A program made the translations under genes and the position numbers. From the NCBI GenBank assembly GCA_905182985.1, contig CAJJDN010000244.1:15461-49630 (forward strand): a stretch of DNA of 34,170 nucleotides, read 5' to 3'. The notes beneath the pieces were generated by a model. The model ran no database searches, had not been told where the DNA came from, and saw only the letters and a program-made list of their open reading frames with translations. How positions within the stretch are numbered: the first letter of the stretch is position 1; the number at the start of each line of letters is the position of its first letter. Shown here one piece after another: positions 20,242-28,896 of this stretch. Origin of the DNA: Paramecium sonneborni (Eukaryota; Ciliophora; Oligohymenophorea; Peniculida; Parameciidae).

Positions 20242-21149
20242 TTCTCTAATATGTAAATATTAAAGTATACTTCTTGAGTTTTTTTCACTAATACTCCTTT
20301 TAGGTCTATCCTTATATTTCTTAGCCATTAACCTTGCTAATTTCTATAATTCATTTTTGCCATCCTAATTATCAATCTAATATATACAATTAGTTTAATA
20401 ATCAATTTAATAAATAATTATTAAAATTCTTTACTTTCTATAAAGTAATATTATTAATATATCATTTATAATGAGGTAATTTTATTACTTTATTATTATG
20501 AACATTTTTAAATAATACATTCATTTTAGAGTTTTATTGGAGTCACTTTTAGAGGAATTATTTTTAGATTTATACAATTATAAGATATATGATTAATTGA
20601 TACCTAAAAATTTGAAAATTTTTGTTATTATTATTTTAACAGCTTTAATTTTATTTTTGAGATTTAAGAAGTGTCTATAATATATTATTAATCAATTATA
20701 TACTATAAGAATTTTAATAGTTAAACATATATAATTTCTATTCCATAATAACACTCAAATTATGTAAAATTTGTTTAAGAATTTAATATTTTTGAATTTA
20801 ATTTAGTAACTAACTTGAATATGTTATTGGTTAATCAAATATTGCCTTAAGAATTTTGGTTTAAGATTCGTAAATAATTATTTGCTTAAGAATAGTGACT
20901 AGTATTTTCTAATTATTGTAGTATATTTTAGTATATTCACTTAGATTATATTTATGTTGAATATAATGAGACCATATGGCTATTGATTTTATAAAGATTA
21001 CTTTGCTAAAATATTTGATTAATTGAAATAATTTTAATATATTAAATAATTAGTCTAACAATATTAATATTATTTTTCAATAAATTATTCTTTATAATTA
21101 GTATAAATTAGCAATCCATTAATAAATTATAACAGCTTAAAAATGAAAG
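20242..21149 (+). repeat. Assembly duplicate C, second copy (IES present)
   Basis: Second copy of 19389-20240, carrying the 56-bp IES. Beyond 21149 the sequence becomes unique (GTGATACTGTTAAAG). Confidence 0.9.
20385..20440. mobile_element. Internal eliminated sequence (IES), 56 bp
   Basis: The segment is present only in the second copy; the first copy has the junction CTAATATATAAAGTAAT. It is TA-bounded, with one TA kept in the empty site. The left end TACAATTA and the inverted right end TATAGAAA each match TAYAGYNR at 7 of 8 positions. A length of 56 bp falls in one of the roughly 10-bp-spaced IES size peaks known for Paramecium. The repeated TA before the left end allows other alignments, but this boundary gives the best match at both ends. 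It would disrupt the small minus-strand frame described at 19326-19556. Confidence 0.9.
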
Positions 21150-21460
21150 TGATACTGTTAAAGAGGGCAATTCAAATAAAAATTGATCTAAAGTTAAAAA
21201 CATTAGTTATATCATGTTTAATTACAAATAAAGTAATAATGTATATTTGAATTGTATAATTAATAACTCAAAAAATGATCCTTATTTCTTTATTATTTTA
21301 TATAATATAAAACTTTTAGACTACTATATTTATTAATTTTTAATTAATTATTAGCATGAAAATTACCTAATTAATTTAGAAATTGGCAGCTAAATAAGTA
21401 AAATTATATATTTATTGAGTATATTTATTATAATAAAAAATAGAATAAAGTAATTTAATA
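21150..21460. other. AT-rich upstream region
   Basis: About 310 bases of AT-rich DNA before the coiled-coil gene. They presumably include its promoter; no specific element was recognised. Confidence 0.35.
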
Positions 21461-22553
21461 ATGTCGAAAAAAAGGACTCCATCGAGATTTGCAGACACAC
21501 ATTATTAATAATGTCCAATCATAAGAGAGTGAAATTTAAAAGGATATTAAATAATAATTATATGATGAATTAATGAAGCCTTAGAATTTAAATAAATAAT
21601 GGTACAAATGAAATAAGAGGCTAAATATTAAGAATAAGTTATTTAAATGGAAATTGTAAAAAATAGAAGAAGAATAGAAGAGATTAGCAGCAAAATTAGA
21701 GGAATTAATAAATAACCCAACTTTTGATGAATATGAAGAGAAAAATAAATTGATAGCTTTAAAGAGAAGAATTGAATAAGATTATAAATTGATAAATTGA
21801 AAAAGCAATTTTTATTAGCAAAAAAATTTGACGTTGAAAAAATAGTTAAAAAGAAAATAGAGATGGAAAAATAATAGAGGTAAAAAAGAAAAAGAATATG
21901 AAAGAATATAATTAGAATTTGCAGCAATAAGAGAAGTGGCAGAATAGAAAGTTATAAGTTCAAAGAAAATGTTAGAAAATGGATTAAATAGAAGAATACC
22001 TTAATAATTGATAAGTGAGAGAGATAAGTTTTTATTATCTCATGTAATATTGGATGATAGAGAAGAAGAATAAAGATAAAGAGATTGTATTTATGAAGAT
22101 GTTCAATAAAAATTATAATAAGAGAACGAAAAAAAGAAATTAGAAACTGCTGAAATACTTAGAAATATAAATGCTAAGAAATTTGAATTGAATGAACAAT
22201 AATAATATTGAAAAAGAATATTATTATGGATCTAAAGAAATTAGACGAATATAGATTGAATTACAATTTAAATAATATTACAAAGAAGAATAAAGATGAT
22301 TAAAGATTTTTATAAGATGGAGTTAAAAGGATAGATTAAATAAAGGAAAAGTAATACAATATTAAAGTTTAAGATAGAGTCCAGCTACTGAAATAGCAAT
22401 TGTCAATTTATTAGCATAATCAGTTGCTTGAATATTATTGTGAATTCAGTTAAATTAGTTTCTTTAGTTTCTCTCTAATTGCTTTAGTACTTCATTAATT
22501 TAATTTTGTATAGTTTTAATTAATTTAAAGGCTGATCAAATTTTGACTTAAGG
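21461..22553 (+). pseudogene. Coiled-coil protein, broken (TPH/CFAP-like?)
   Basis: The ATG at 21461 gives MSKKRTPSRFADTHYQQ. After a frame change it reads ESEIQKDIKQQLYDELMKPQ, a TGA at 21609-21611, then KIEEEQKRLAAKLEELINNP and YEEKNKLIALKRRIEQDYKL. Later frames read KKQFLLAKKFDVEKIVKKKI, QLEFAAIREVAEQKVISSKK, and ETAEILRNINAKKFELNEQQ. The protein is a long charged helix rich in E, K, Q and R with heptad-like spacing. The element EILRNINAKKFELNEQQ resembles axonemal trichohyalin-plectin-homology proteins (CFAP45/CFAP53/MNS1 type), but that is a weak inference. At least four frame breaks or TGA stops (near 21510, 21610, 21795, 21897, 22208) mark it as a pseudogene. The minus-strand standard-code frame at 21643-21927 is its shadow. 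Confidence 0.55.
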
Positions 22554-22559
22554 AAAATA

Positions 22560-22990
22560 AAAATATTAAACAAAAAAATTACATAAAAGTTGTTATTTCA
22601 TGATTATGAACTCGATGATGCACATGTAGTAAGTGAATTTCCAAATATAATTGTCAGTTAATCAATAATTATTTTTTTGATTTAAGTATTAATTAATCTG
22701 TTTATATTCGAATAATATATCTTCAATATTGCCTTTTTCAGCATATTACATGACAATACAGAGATTTGTATTTTATTAGATAAATTACATTTTTTAAAAT
22801 GGCTTATAATGCTGAATGCTGTAGATCTTTCAATATTGCCTAAATTTGCTTCTTTTTTTATTCATATTTCAGATGTCAATTAGTATTGAAATTAAAAAAG
22901 CTTTTATCCCTGAATAATGCAATATAGTTTTGTATTTTATTAAATTGCTTAATAGGTAGCACCTTACCTTTAAATTTATTGATTCATTAA
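22560..22990 (-). pseudogene. Ser/Thr protein kinase fragment
   Basis: The minus strand reads HLKYEQKKKQIQAILKDLQH followed by SALQAILKNVIYLIKYKSL. After a one-base shift it reads LCIVMQYAEKGNIEDILFEY and KQINQYLN. This matches the alpha-C helix, beta-4, beta-5 and hinge of a protein kinase (VMxYAExGxLEDIL, as in NEK and related kinases). A TGA lies directly before HLKY, where Trp would fit. Upstream (to about 22990) residues such as KQFNKIQNYIALFRDKSFF resemble the beginning of the same protein. The catalytic loop HRD and DFG are not recognisable downstream (a weak LLHVHHRVHN is near 22610), so only a kinase remnant is left. Confidence 0.5.
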
Positions 22991-23159
22991 ATTTATTTTA
23001 CTTTTTTTATTAGAGATCTTCTAACTAAGTAATAATATTTTTCTAAATTTAAGTTCACCTTTAATGAAATGAAAACTGTATTTGAAATTAAGATGTTAAA
23101 TCAAATCAATTACTGAAGTAACTAATAATAATGTTAGTATTAAATAATTTCATGTTGTA

Positions 23160-24690
23160 TTAATATTTGGATTTTATAAATGTTGGTATACTTATGTTAG
23201 AAATCAATGTGCTTTATTTACATCTTTTTCTAGTTATCCTTTTTATTGTTTAAGAACGTAGTCAAATAGTTTCGTCTCAAACAGATGCTGAAAAATGTGT
23301 CAAATTTTCTGAATGTTACAAATATTCAACTCTATTTTAAAAATTCAAAAGGAAGATATTGTTTTTTGGATTAATATTGTGCTGATACAAATGACTGCAA
23401 TAAATTAACAGTTTCATTAAATAACTTTCTTATTTAACATTAATCCAAGAGATGGATTAGGTGATTGGATACAATTTGTAAATTCAAGAATATGAGATGT
23501 AATGCTATTCTAACTAGTTATGTGAATGGGTTGATGATATATCTATGGAATCAGTCATGTGTAATGCTCCAATAATTATAAGAACTGATATCTACTTTAC
23601 TTTTTTTTAGAAGGAGGATGCAGAAAAAGAATTTAATGTAATGATGTTACAATTACAGAACATGATATTCAGTATAAACTGTATTAGTGATGGAAGTAGG
23701 AAATTTTTTTTACAACTGCTTAATTTAATACATATCTTCCTTTATGTAATGGAGCAAATTCATTATGATAAGAAAGTAAAATGTACAAGTGTTCTTAATA
23801 TGAACATACAATTATAAAGCATATATTGATGAAGTTGCAAAAAAATATTGCAACAACTTTTTTACAAAAGCACATTCAAAAAGTTAATTTTATTTTGCAT
23901 TTTTTATTATGCAAGTTGCTCAGAATGTTGTACATCCGATTAAACAAGTTTATTGTATTTAAGAATTTGAAAATTAGCACTATAAGTTAATCTACATGTT
24001 CTGATCGGTTATTCACTTATAATGTACGCAAACTAAAATTTGTTATAATGATGAGTCTTAACTAATTAATATGTAATTGAAAACGTGGGTATGCTGAAGA
24101 AGGATCTACATCTAATATAAAGTTTCTGCATACAAATTTTATTGGCTAAGTCATACAAATTGTTCAAACTAAGAAAGTATAAAAGAAAATCAATGAACTA
24201 ACTAAGGATCTTATTTATAAGTATTTACAAATTAAATTATTATAGCTTGTGGTTGAGTACATGTACAGTAAAACTCAGTTATTATCTAGGCTAATCTTTA
24301 TAAATGATATTCTTATTGCAAAGTTAATAATTCTCTAATGTTTGTATATTACTATATTTTAATCATTCTAATTGTAATTCGTGCCAATCAGATTTTGCTG
24401 TCTCAGTAGATAGCCTAAGATGTTGAACTTATCCTGGACAAATCTATTATAACGACAGGCAATGTTAATTACAATAATTGCAATTTATGGTTAGCAATAC
24501 CCAATCTTACTTTTTTAATCATTCTACTTGTTCTAGTTGGAAGACTTCTTATACATAAAATAAATGCATGCATGAAATTTACCATTTCTATGCTTAATTG
24601 ATTATGCTAATTGTTATGTTATGCTTATCTTTGCAATGTACCATTAACTCAAGTAAAATGGCTGTTCAATTGCAATCAATTCATGTCTTC
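23160..24690 (+). pseudogene. Cysteine-rich surface-antigen-like gene remnant
   Basis: Many short plus-strand frames contain regularly spaced cysteines and aromatic residues: DAEKCVKFSECYKYSTLF, NSKGRYCFLDQYCADTNDCN, LCEWVDDISMESVMCNAP, GGCRKRIQCNDVTITEHD, NHSNCNSCQSDFAVSVDSL, YPGQIYYNDRQC. The YCFxDQxCxDTxDC and CEWxDD..CxxAP patterns resemble the periodic cysteine repeats of Paramecium surface (immobilisation) antigens, though the identification is by recall. Frame changes occur every 30-60 codons, with several TGA stops, so nothing full length can be translated. Such genes are often subtelomeric and exist in many decayed copies. Confidence 0.4.
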
Positions 24691-24925
24691 ATTTGATCAT
24701 TAGAGTACAAAAGGGGAAAATCTACTTAAGAATTCAAGAGATTATTTGTTTGTAAAGGAAATGATTTTTTGATATCTTTATTTATGTTAGAAGTATATTT
24801 TATTTTTTATTTTATTTCCTTAAGAATATTTTACAGTTTGCAAGTTTTATATTCATAAGTGATAAAATAAATATATAAATGCTATGATTTAGAAATGCTT
24901 AAAATAAATAAAAATAATCACTTTG
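24691..24925. other. AT-rich region upstream of the Rab gene
   Basis: About 230 bases without a recognisable feature between the cysteine-rich remnant and the Rab start codon. Confidence 0.35.
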
Positions 24926-25528
24926 ATGCAATAATAATACCACTATTTATTCAAATTTATTCTAGTTGGAGATATAAATGTAGGAAAGTCTTGAATTTAA
25001 TTGAGATTCACATTGAAATCATTTCGAGATGAACATGATTCAACAATAGGAGTTGATTTTTGGAGCGAAAGTTATTGTAAAGAATGAGAAAACAATAAAA
25101 ATATTTGTTTGGGATGCAGAAGGATAAGAATGGTTCATATCAATTACCATAGCTTATATACGAAAGTTTAAAAAAAAATAATATAGATTAGATCAAATGG
25201 AGTATTTTTTGTTTTCGATATCACAAAGGAGGAATCATTACAAAATGTATTAAAATAATATAATGAAGTAAATGATAAATTTGCTTCAAATTGCTAAATA
25301 GTTTTGGTAGGCAATAAAGTTGATTTAGAATCTGAGTACACATTACATATTATTTGTTATAGTGGTAAAATATCTACTCTAGAGGTGAAAGCATTTGCTG
25401 ATCAATAAAAAATGCAATACATTGAAGTATCTGAAAAAACGGATTATAATTTAAATTAATTATTTGAGAGTACTGCTACGGAAATATTAGATAAAGTAGA
25501 CAAGAAACAAATTGATTTAGAAGTATGA
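24926..25528 (+). pseudogene. Rab-family small GTPase, inactivated
   Basis: The protein starts MQQQYHYLFKFILVGDINVG and shows the G-protein motifs: P-loop GDINVGKS, switch region STIGVDF, G3 WDAEGQE, G4 VGNKVDL and G5 EVSEKT. Two short introns are intact, 25166-25191 (26 nt) and 25336-25362 (27 nt). Splicing gives YIRKSNGVFFVFDIT and LESDGKISTLEVKAFADQ. Two lesions are clear: TGA at 24992-24994 directly after GKS, where Rabs often have Cys (TGT), and one extra T in the run 25057-25061 just before GAKVIVKN. Removing the introns and the extra base leaves 183 codons, a little below the usual Rab length. No C-terminal double-Cys prenylation site is seen before TGA 25526-25528; it ends KQIDLEV. 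Rabs control vesicle traffic at membranes; this copy should be non-functional. Confidence 0.85.
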
Positions 25529-25964
25529 ATTAAATTGTAATAATTAAATAGAAGGATGTTATTAAGATAGGTAATTATTAAGAGTAAAATAACATAAGCA
25601 CAGAGAATAATTGAAAATGATTATTATTAAACACAATAATAAAAAGAAATAACACATAGAATATCAAAATCATTTGATTAAATTGAAATTATCATATCTC
25701 TTTGCACACTTAAATTTTCTTTCCTTAAGTTATGATTCTTGGCTTTAAATTATTCAGCATCACTTCATTTTCGTTGATCACCTATTTAAATGTTTAAATA
25801 CCTCTGAATAATATTATCTGGTATTTATTGAATGATTTTTTTCAAATTTGAATCCAAAGGATTTTAAAATCTGTTGAAACTCAATATGTTAAATATTTGA
25901 ATTTTATAAGTTAGAAATTAGTAATGAAAATTCAAAAAAAACTACTAACTTCTTATTGTATTAC
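25529..25964. other. AT-rich stretch without a recognised gene
   Basis: About 435 bases between two pseudogenes. No motif is found in either strand that I could support. Confidence 0.4.
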
Positions 25965-26400
25965 CTAACTTAGATTCTTAGCCCATTTAAATTCGTTAAG
26001 AATATCAGATGGAGTCTTAATAGTATTAGGTTATGTGGAAGGAATTAGTATTTTGAGAATGGTTATGAAAAATAAAGTAAAACCTGTGTTAATGGTGGAT
26101 AAATTAGACAGAGCTATTTTAGAATTACGAGAGGATAGTGAGACTATGTATAATTGAATTTATAAAAAAAATTTGTATAAATAATAGAACAAAAAATGGT
26201 GAGCTTGTTTGGATATTTATAAGATGATATTGATGATTTATTGTTACAACTAGAATAAAGAACAGTGTCATTTATTTAGATCAGGAAAGGAAGTCTGGCC
26301 AGTAACATGCACTAAATTTGCTATATTATATACATCAAAATTCAATACAGAATCTTAGAATTTATAAGAATTGTTTGAGGTGATGACCCATTAGTACATT
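25965..26400 (+). pseudogene. Translation elongation factor 2 (eEF2) GTPase-domain remnant
   Basis: The frame from about 25990 reads SLRISDGVLIVLGYVEG, then KNKVKPVLMVDKLDRAILEL and REDSETMYN. After a TGA at 26155-26157 and frame changes it reads SGKEVWPVTCTKFAILYTSK. These align in order with the eEF2 G domain: ALRVTDGALVVVD-VEGV, KIKPVLMVNKxDRAILEL, GETMYQNF, GSGKEcWAFTcTKFAxIYxSKF. The G4 motif NKxD has become DKLD. A degenerate NL-DS-P just upstream corresponds to the NLIDSPGH box. Near 26375 TGA replaces the Trp of the L-W-GDD motif. Only an internal fragment of about 140 codons of an 840-residue protein remains. The family call is firm; the loss of function is obvious. Confidence 0.78.
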
Positions 26401-27175
26401 AGTATGAGGTTGAAAATAACTATATTTTATTAATTATAATATATTCTTTATTATTCTTATGAGAGAGAGGATTGAGGAAAAAACTTCTCTAATTAAAAAT
26501 TTTCTAAAAAATAAGAGAATTTAAAATTTTAGTTAAGCAAATTATACATTAGTTTCACTTAATTCTTCTACCTTTATTTTTGAACAAAGATTAGGAATAA
26601 AAAATGCTTTTGTAATTAACAAACATCCACCTTTATTTCTTGGTATTTTTAAATTCTCCTTAATAATAATTTATTCAAAACTAATTTAAGAATAGAGTTT
26701 TCATTAAATTTTATTCTTACAATTGCTATCGTATTATTTACTTATCTAATAAGGATATTAGAATTAAATAGAATTTATTGCATATTTCCAATTAATGTTT
26801 TTATGTAAATTTTATTATTTTATCAAATTTTAATGCACTAAATCTAAATCGTTTCTTGAAAATGTAATTTGTTTTGATAATTTTTTATTATTAAAATAGA
26901 ATTCATTATCTGAATGTTAGATTAAAGAACGAAATTTAATATTTATGTCTTCAACCAACATAAAAAACTTACTAATTATTCTGGTTATACATATCAAAAT
27001 ACTATTTTATTATTTTTATTTGCTCAATTTATGTATATATGTATATATATATAAAAATTAAAAATTTATCTAAATAATTGATTTTTAATCCTTATATATT
27101 TATATATACTTCTATTGGTATTTATAAGATTATTAATATATATTTATCATAAAATTTTTCTTGACTAAGTTTAAC
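26401..27175. other. Mostly non-coding AT-rich region with a weak minus-strand coding signal
   Basis: This region has no recognised gene. On the minus strand near 26640-26540 one frame reads NKGGCLLITKAFFIPNLCSK then IKVEELSETNVQFAQLKF, which looks more like protein than the surroundings, but I know no family. A TA-rich patch (ATATATGTATATATATATA) lies near 27030-27052. The last 150 bases must contain the promoter of the gene at 27176. Confidence 0.35.
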
Positions 27176-28186
27176 ATGCATTTTTGTTAAGATGATAAGA
27201 TCGTTTGTGAGTTTTTAAACTTAAATGGAAAGAGTTTACTTAATAATTTGGAATAAATCTCCTTCAATAATGATTCTACAATTGTATTAACAATTTAAAA
27301 ATCATATATTTAAGCATATTTCTATAAGAATGAAGATTTAAAAAGTATTACAAGTTTCTAAGTCCTTAAATATGCCTATTTCTCTCAACTTTAATATTTA
27401 ACTTTTTCAAATTCATTCATAGCAATACCCAATTCCTAAATACTCATATCATCCCTTTCCGGTTTGAATTCCAGAAAATTTATGCTTAAAGTTTAACATG
27501 ACTTAGGTGCGTGTTACAAATTATTTTTGAATAAGAATGAAAATTTTCTATTTATAAGTTATAGAAATGATATTCACATTTTTGAAAAATAAATTATTGG
27601 ATGGAAATGTATTGATAAACTAGAGTCATTAAGCAATAGGGATTCAATTGAATACTTATGTTTAAATCCTGAAGAGAATCATTTAGTAATTCATACAAGT
27701 AATGGCTATAGTGGATCACTTGCTATTGTAATTTTTAATAAAAAGTCTATTGAGAACTAAATTTAATGGGTTATGAAATAAAGAATAAGTTAAGGCAATG
27801 GAGAACTTTTAGGATTTGTTAATAATTTTTAATTTCTATTTTAGGATTATGATCGTTTATAAATTTATTCATTAAATAAAGAAAATTTAAAATTTGAAAG
27901 CACAAATTCTATAAATTTTGGAGCTCCTAACTATTAATTTTAATCTCTTGCCTTTTGGCATAAAAATTCTACTTTATTTATTATAACTAAAAATAGCATT
28001 AGAATAATGCAATTTTAGGAGTACTAAAAATTAAGGTAAAGGTAATTAATTTAAATTGATTTATCTGAATTGACAGAAGCAGACGTCGGAACAAATTAAT
28101 TCCATTCTATTTTAACAAAAGATGGAAAATATCTATTTATCTGGAATAGAAAGAAAACTCAAATTATAAAAATACTGAATATTTGA
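27176..28186 (+). CDS. WD40-like beta-propeller protein, intact
   Basis: The ATG at 27176 (MHFCQDDKIVCEFLNLNGKS) opens a 327-residue frame. One 27-base intron at 27818-27844 brings the total to exactly 328 codons with TGA at 28184-28186. No other stop or shift is needed. The protein shows repeated beta-strand/turn units: NDSTIVLTIQKSYIQAYFYK, SNSFIAIPNSQILI, NENFLFISYRNDIHIFEK, RDSIEYLCLNPEENHLVIHT, AFWHKNSTLFIITKNSIRIM and FHSILTKDGKYLFIWNRKKT. These resemble degenerate WD40 blades (D-G-K-Y-L..W), so a propeller scaffold is likely, but canonical GH..WD repeats are absent. There is no signal peptide and no membrane helix. It is the only clean gene within about 20 kb of mostly damaged neighbours. 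Confidence 0.72.
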
Positions 28187-28452
28187 TGCAAGATAATTCA
28201 TTTATAAATACATAGTCAATAATATAAATATATAAACACTCTTTCAAGTTTTTCAATAGTCTATTTTTACTTTTTATTATTATCTAAAGAGTATTTAATA
28301 TATCTTTAGAATAATAAAAATAAATCTCCCCTTTCTTTTATAAATTTTAGATTATAAGTAATTTTTTCATTAATATTATCTTTATAATTAGTTATAACTA
28401 TTTCTTATTATAAAATTTTATTAAGTAAATAATTTTTATATTAATTGGTCTA
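28187..28452. other. Convergent AT-rich intergenic region
   Basis: About 265 bases between two convergent frames. Nothing recognisable was seen. Confidence 0.35.
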
Positions 28453-28743
28453 TCATATTTTCAATGCATGGGTCCTTAAATCTACAAGATTTTTCGTTTA
28501 TGCTATTTTAGTATTTTATACTAACTCAAATGTTCCATTACTGAGATTTAATTCAAAGTATATTTAGCAGCTTGCTAATCTGTTCTGATGATCAAATTAA
28601 TTCACTTGCTTTTTTTTGATTATTTCTTTACCATTAATCTACAATATTTAAATATAATTATTATATTATTTACAAAGCTTCACAAAATATGAATTTAAAA
28701 CAATTTCTATCACTTCACTTTAAGCATTTTCTTTCACATTTGC
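28453..28743 (-). CDS. Unrecognised ORF, probably an exon
   Basis: The minus-strand frame is open for 97 codons from just after a TGA at 28744-28746 to TGA at 28453-28455. It contains KENAQSEVIEIVLNSYFVKL, CKQYNNYIQILQINGKEIIK, RLASCQIYFELNLSNGTFEL and VQNTKIAQTKNLVDLRTHAL. The composition and lack of homopolymer bias suggest real coding sequence. No start codon is in frame, so it is either a 3' exon behind an unidentified intron (a candidate GTAATAAATGAGCAAATG..AG lies just upstream) or a truncated gene. Family unknown. Confidence 0.35.
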
Positions 28744-28896
28744 TCATTTATTACATTATTTTTTGATAGAAATGTTAAATATTTTTTTTTCAAAGTTACT
28801 TTGTATTTAATCATTTGAATATAATCAATATATTAAAATATATAAATTTAATCTTAATAAAACTCATCTAAACAATATTTAAAAAAATAAAATATA

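Noticed and set aside
21643..21927. 94-codon minus-strand hydrophobic frame
   Set aside because: It is the reverse complement of a Lys/Glu-rich coiled coil on the plus strand.
24992..24994. UGA recoding as Cys or Trp (Rab TGA after GKS, eEF2 and kinase TGA at Trp positions)
   Set aside because: The same remnants also have frameshifts, and intact genes use TGA as their only stop. Ordinary mutation (TGT or TGG to TGA) is simpler.
27030..27052. TA-rich patch as a telomeric or satellite repeat
   Set aside because: It is a short imperfect ATATGTATATAT run, not the C4A2/C3A3 repeat of Paramecium telomeres, and does not recur.
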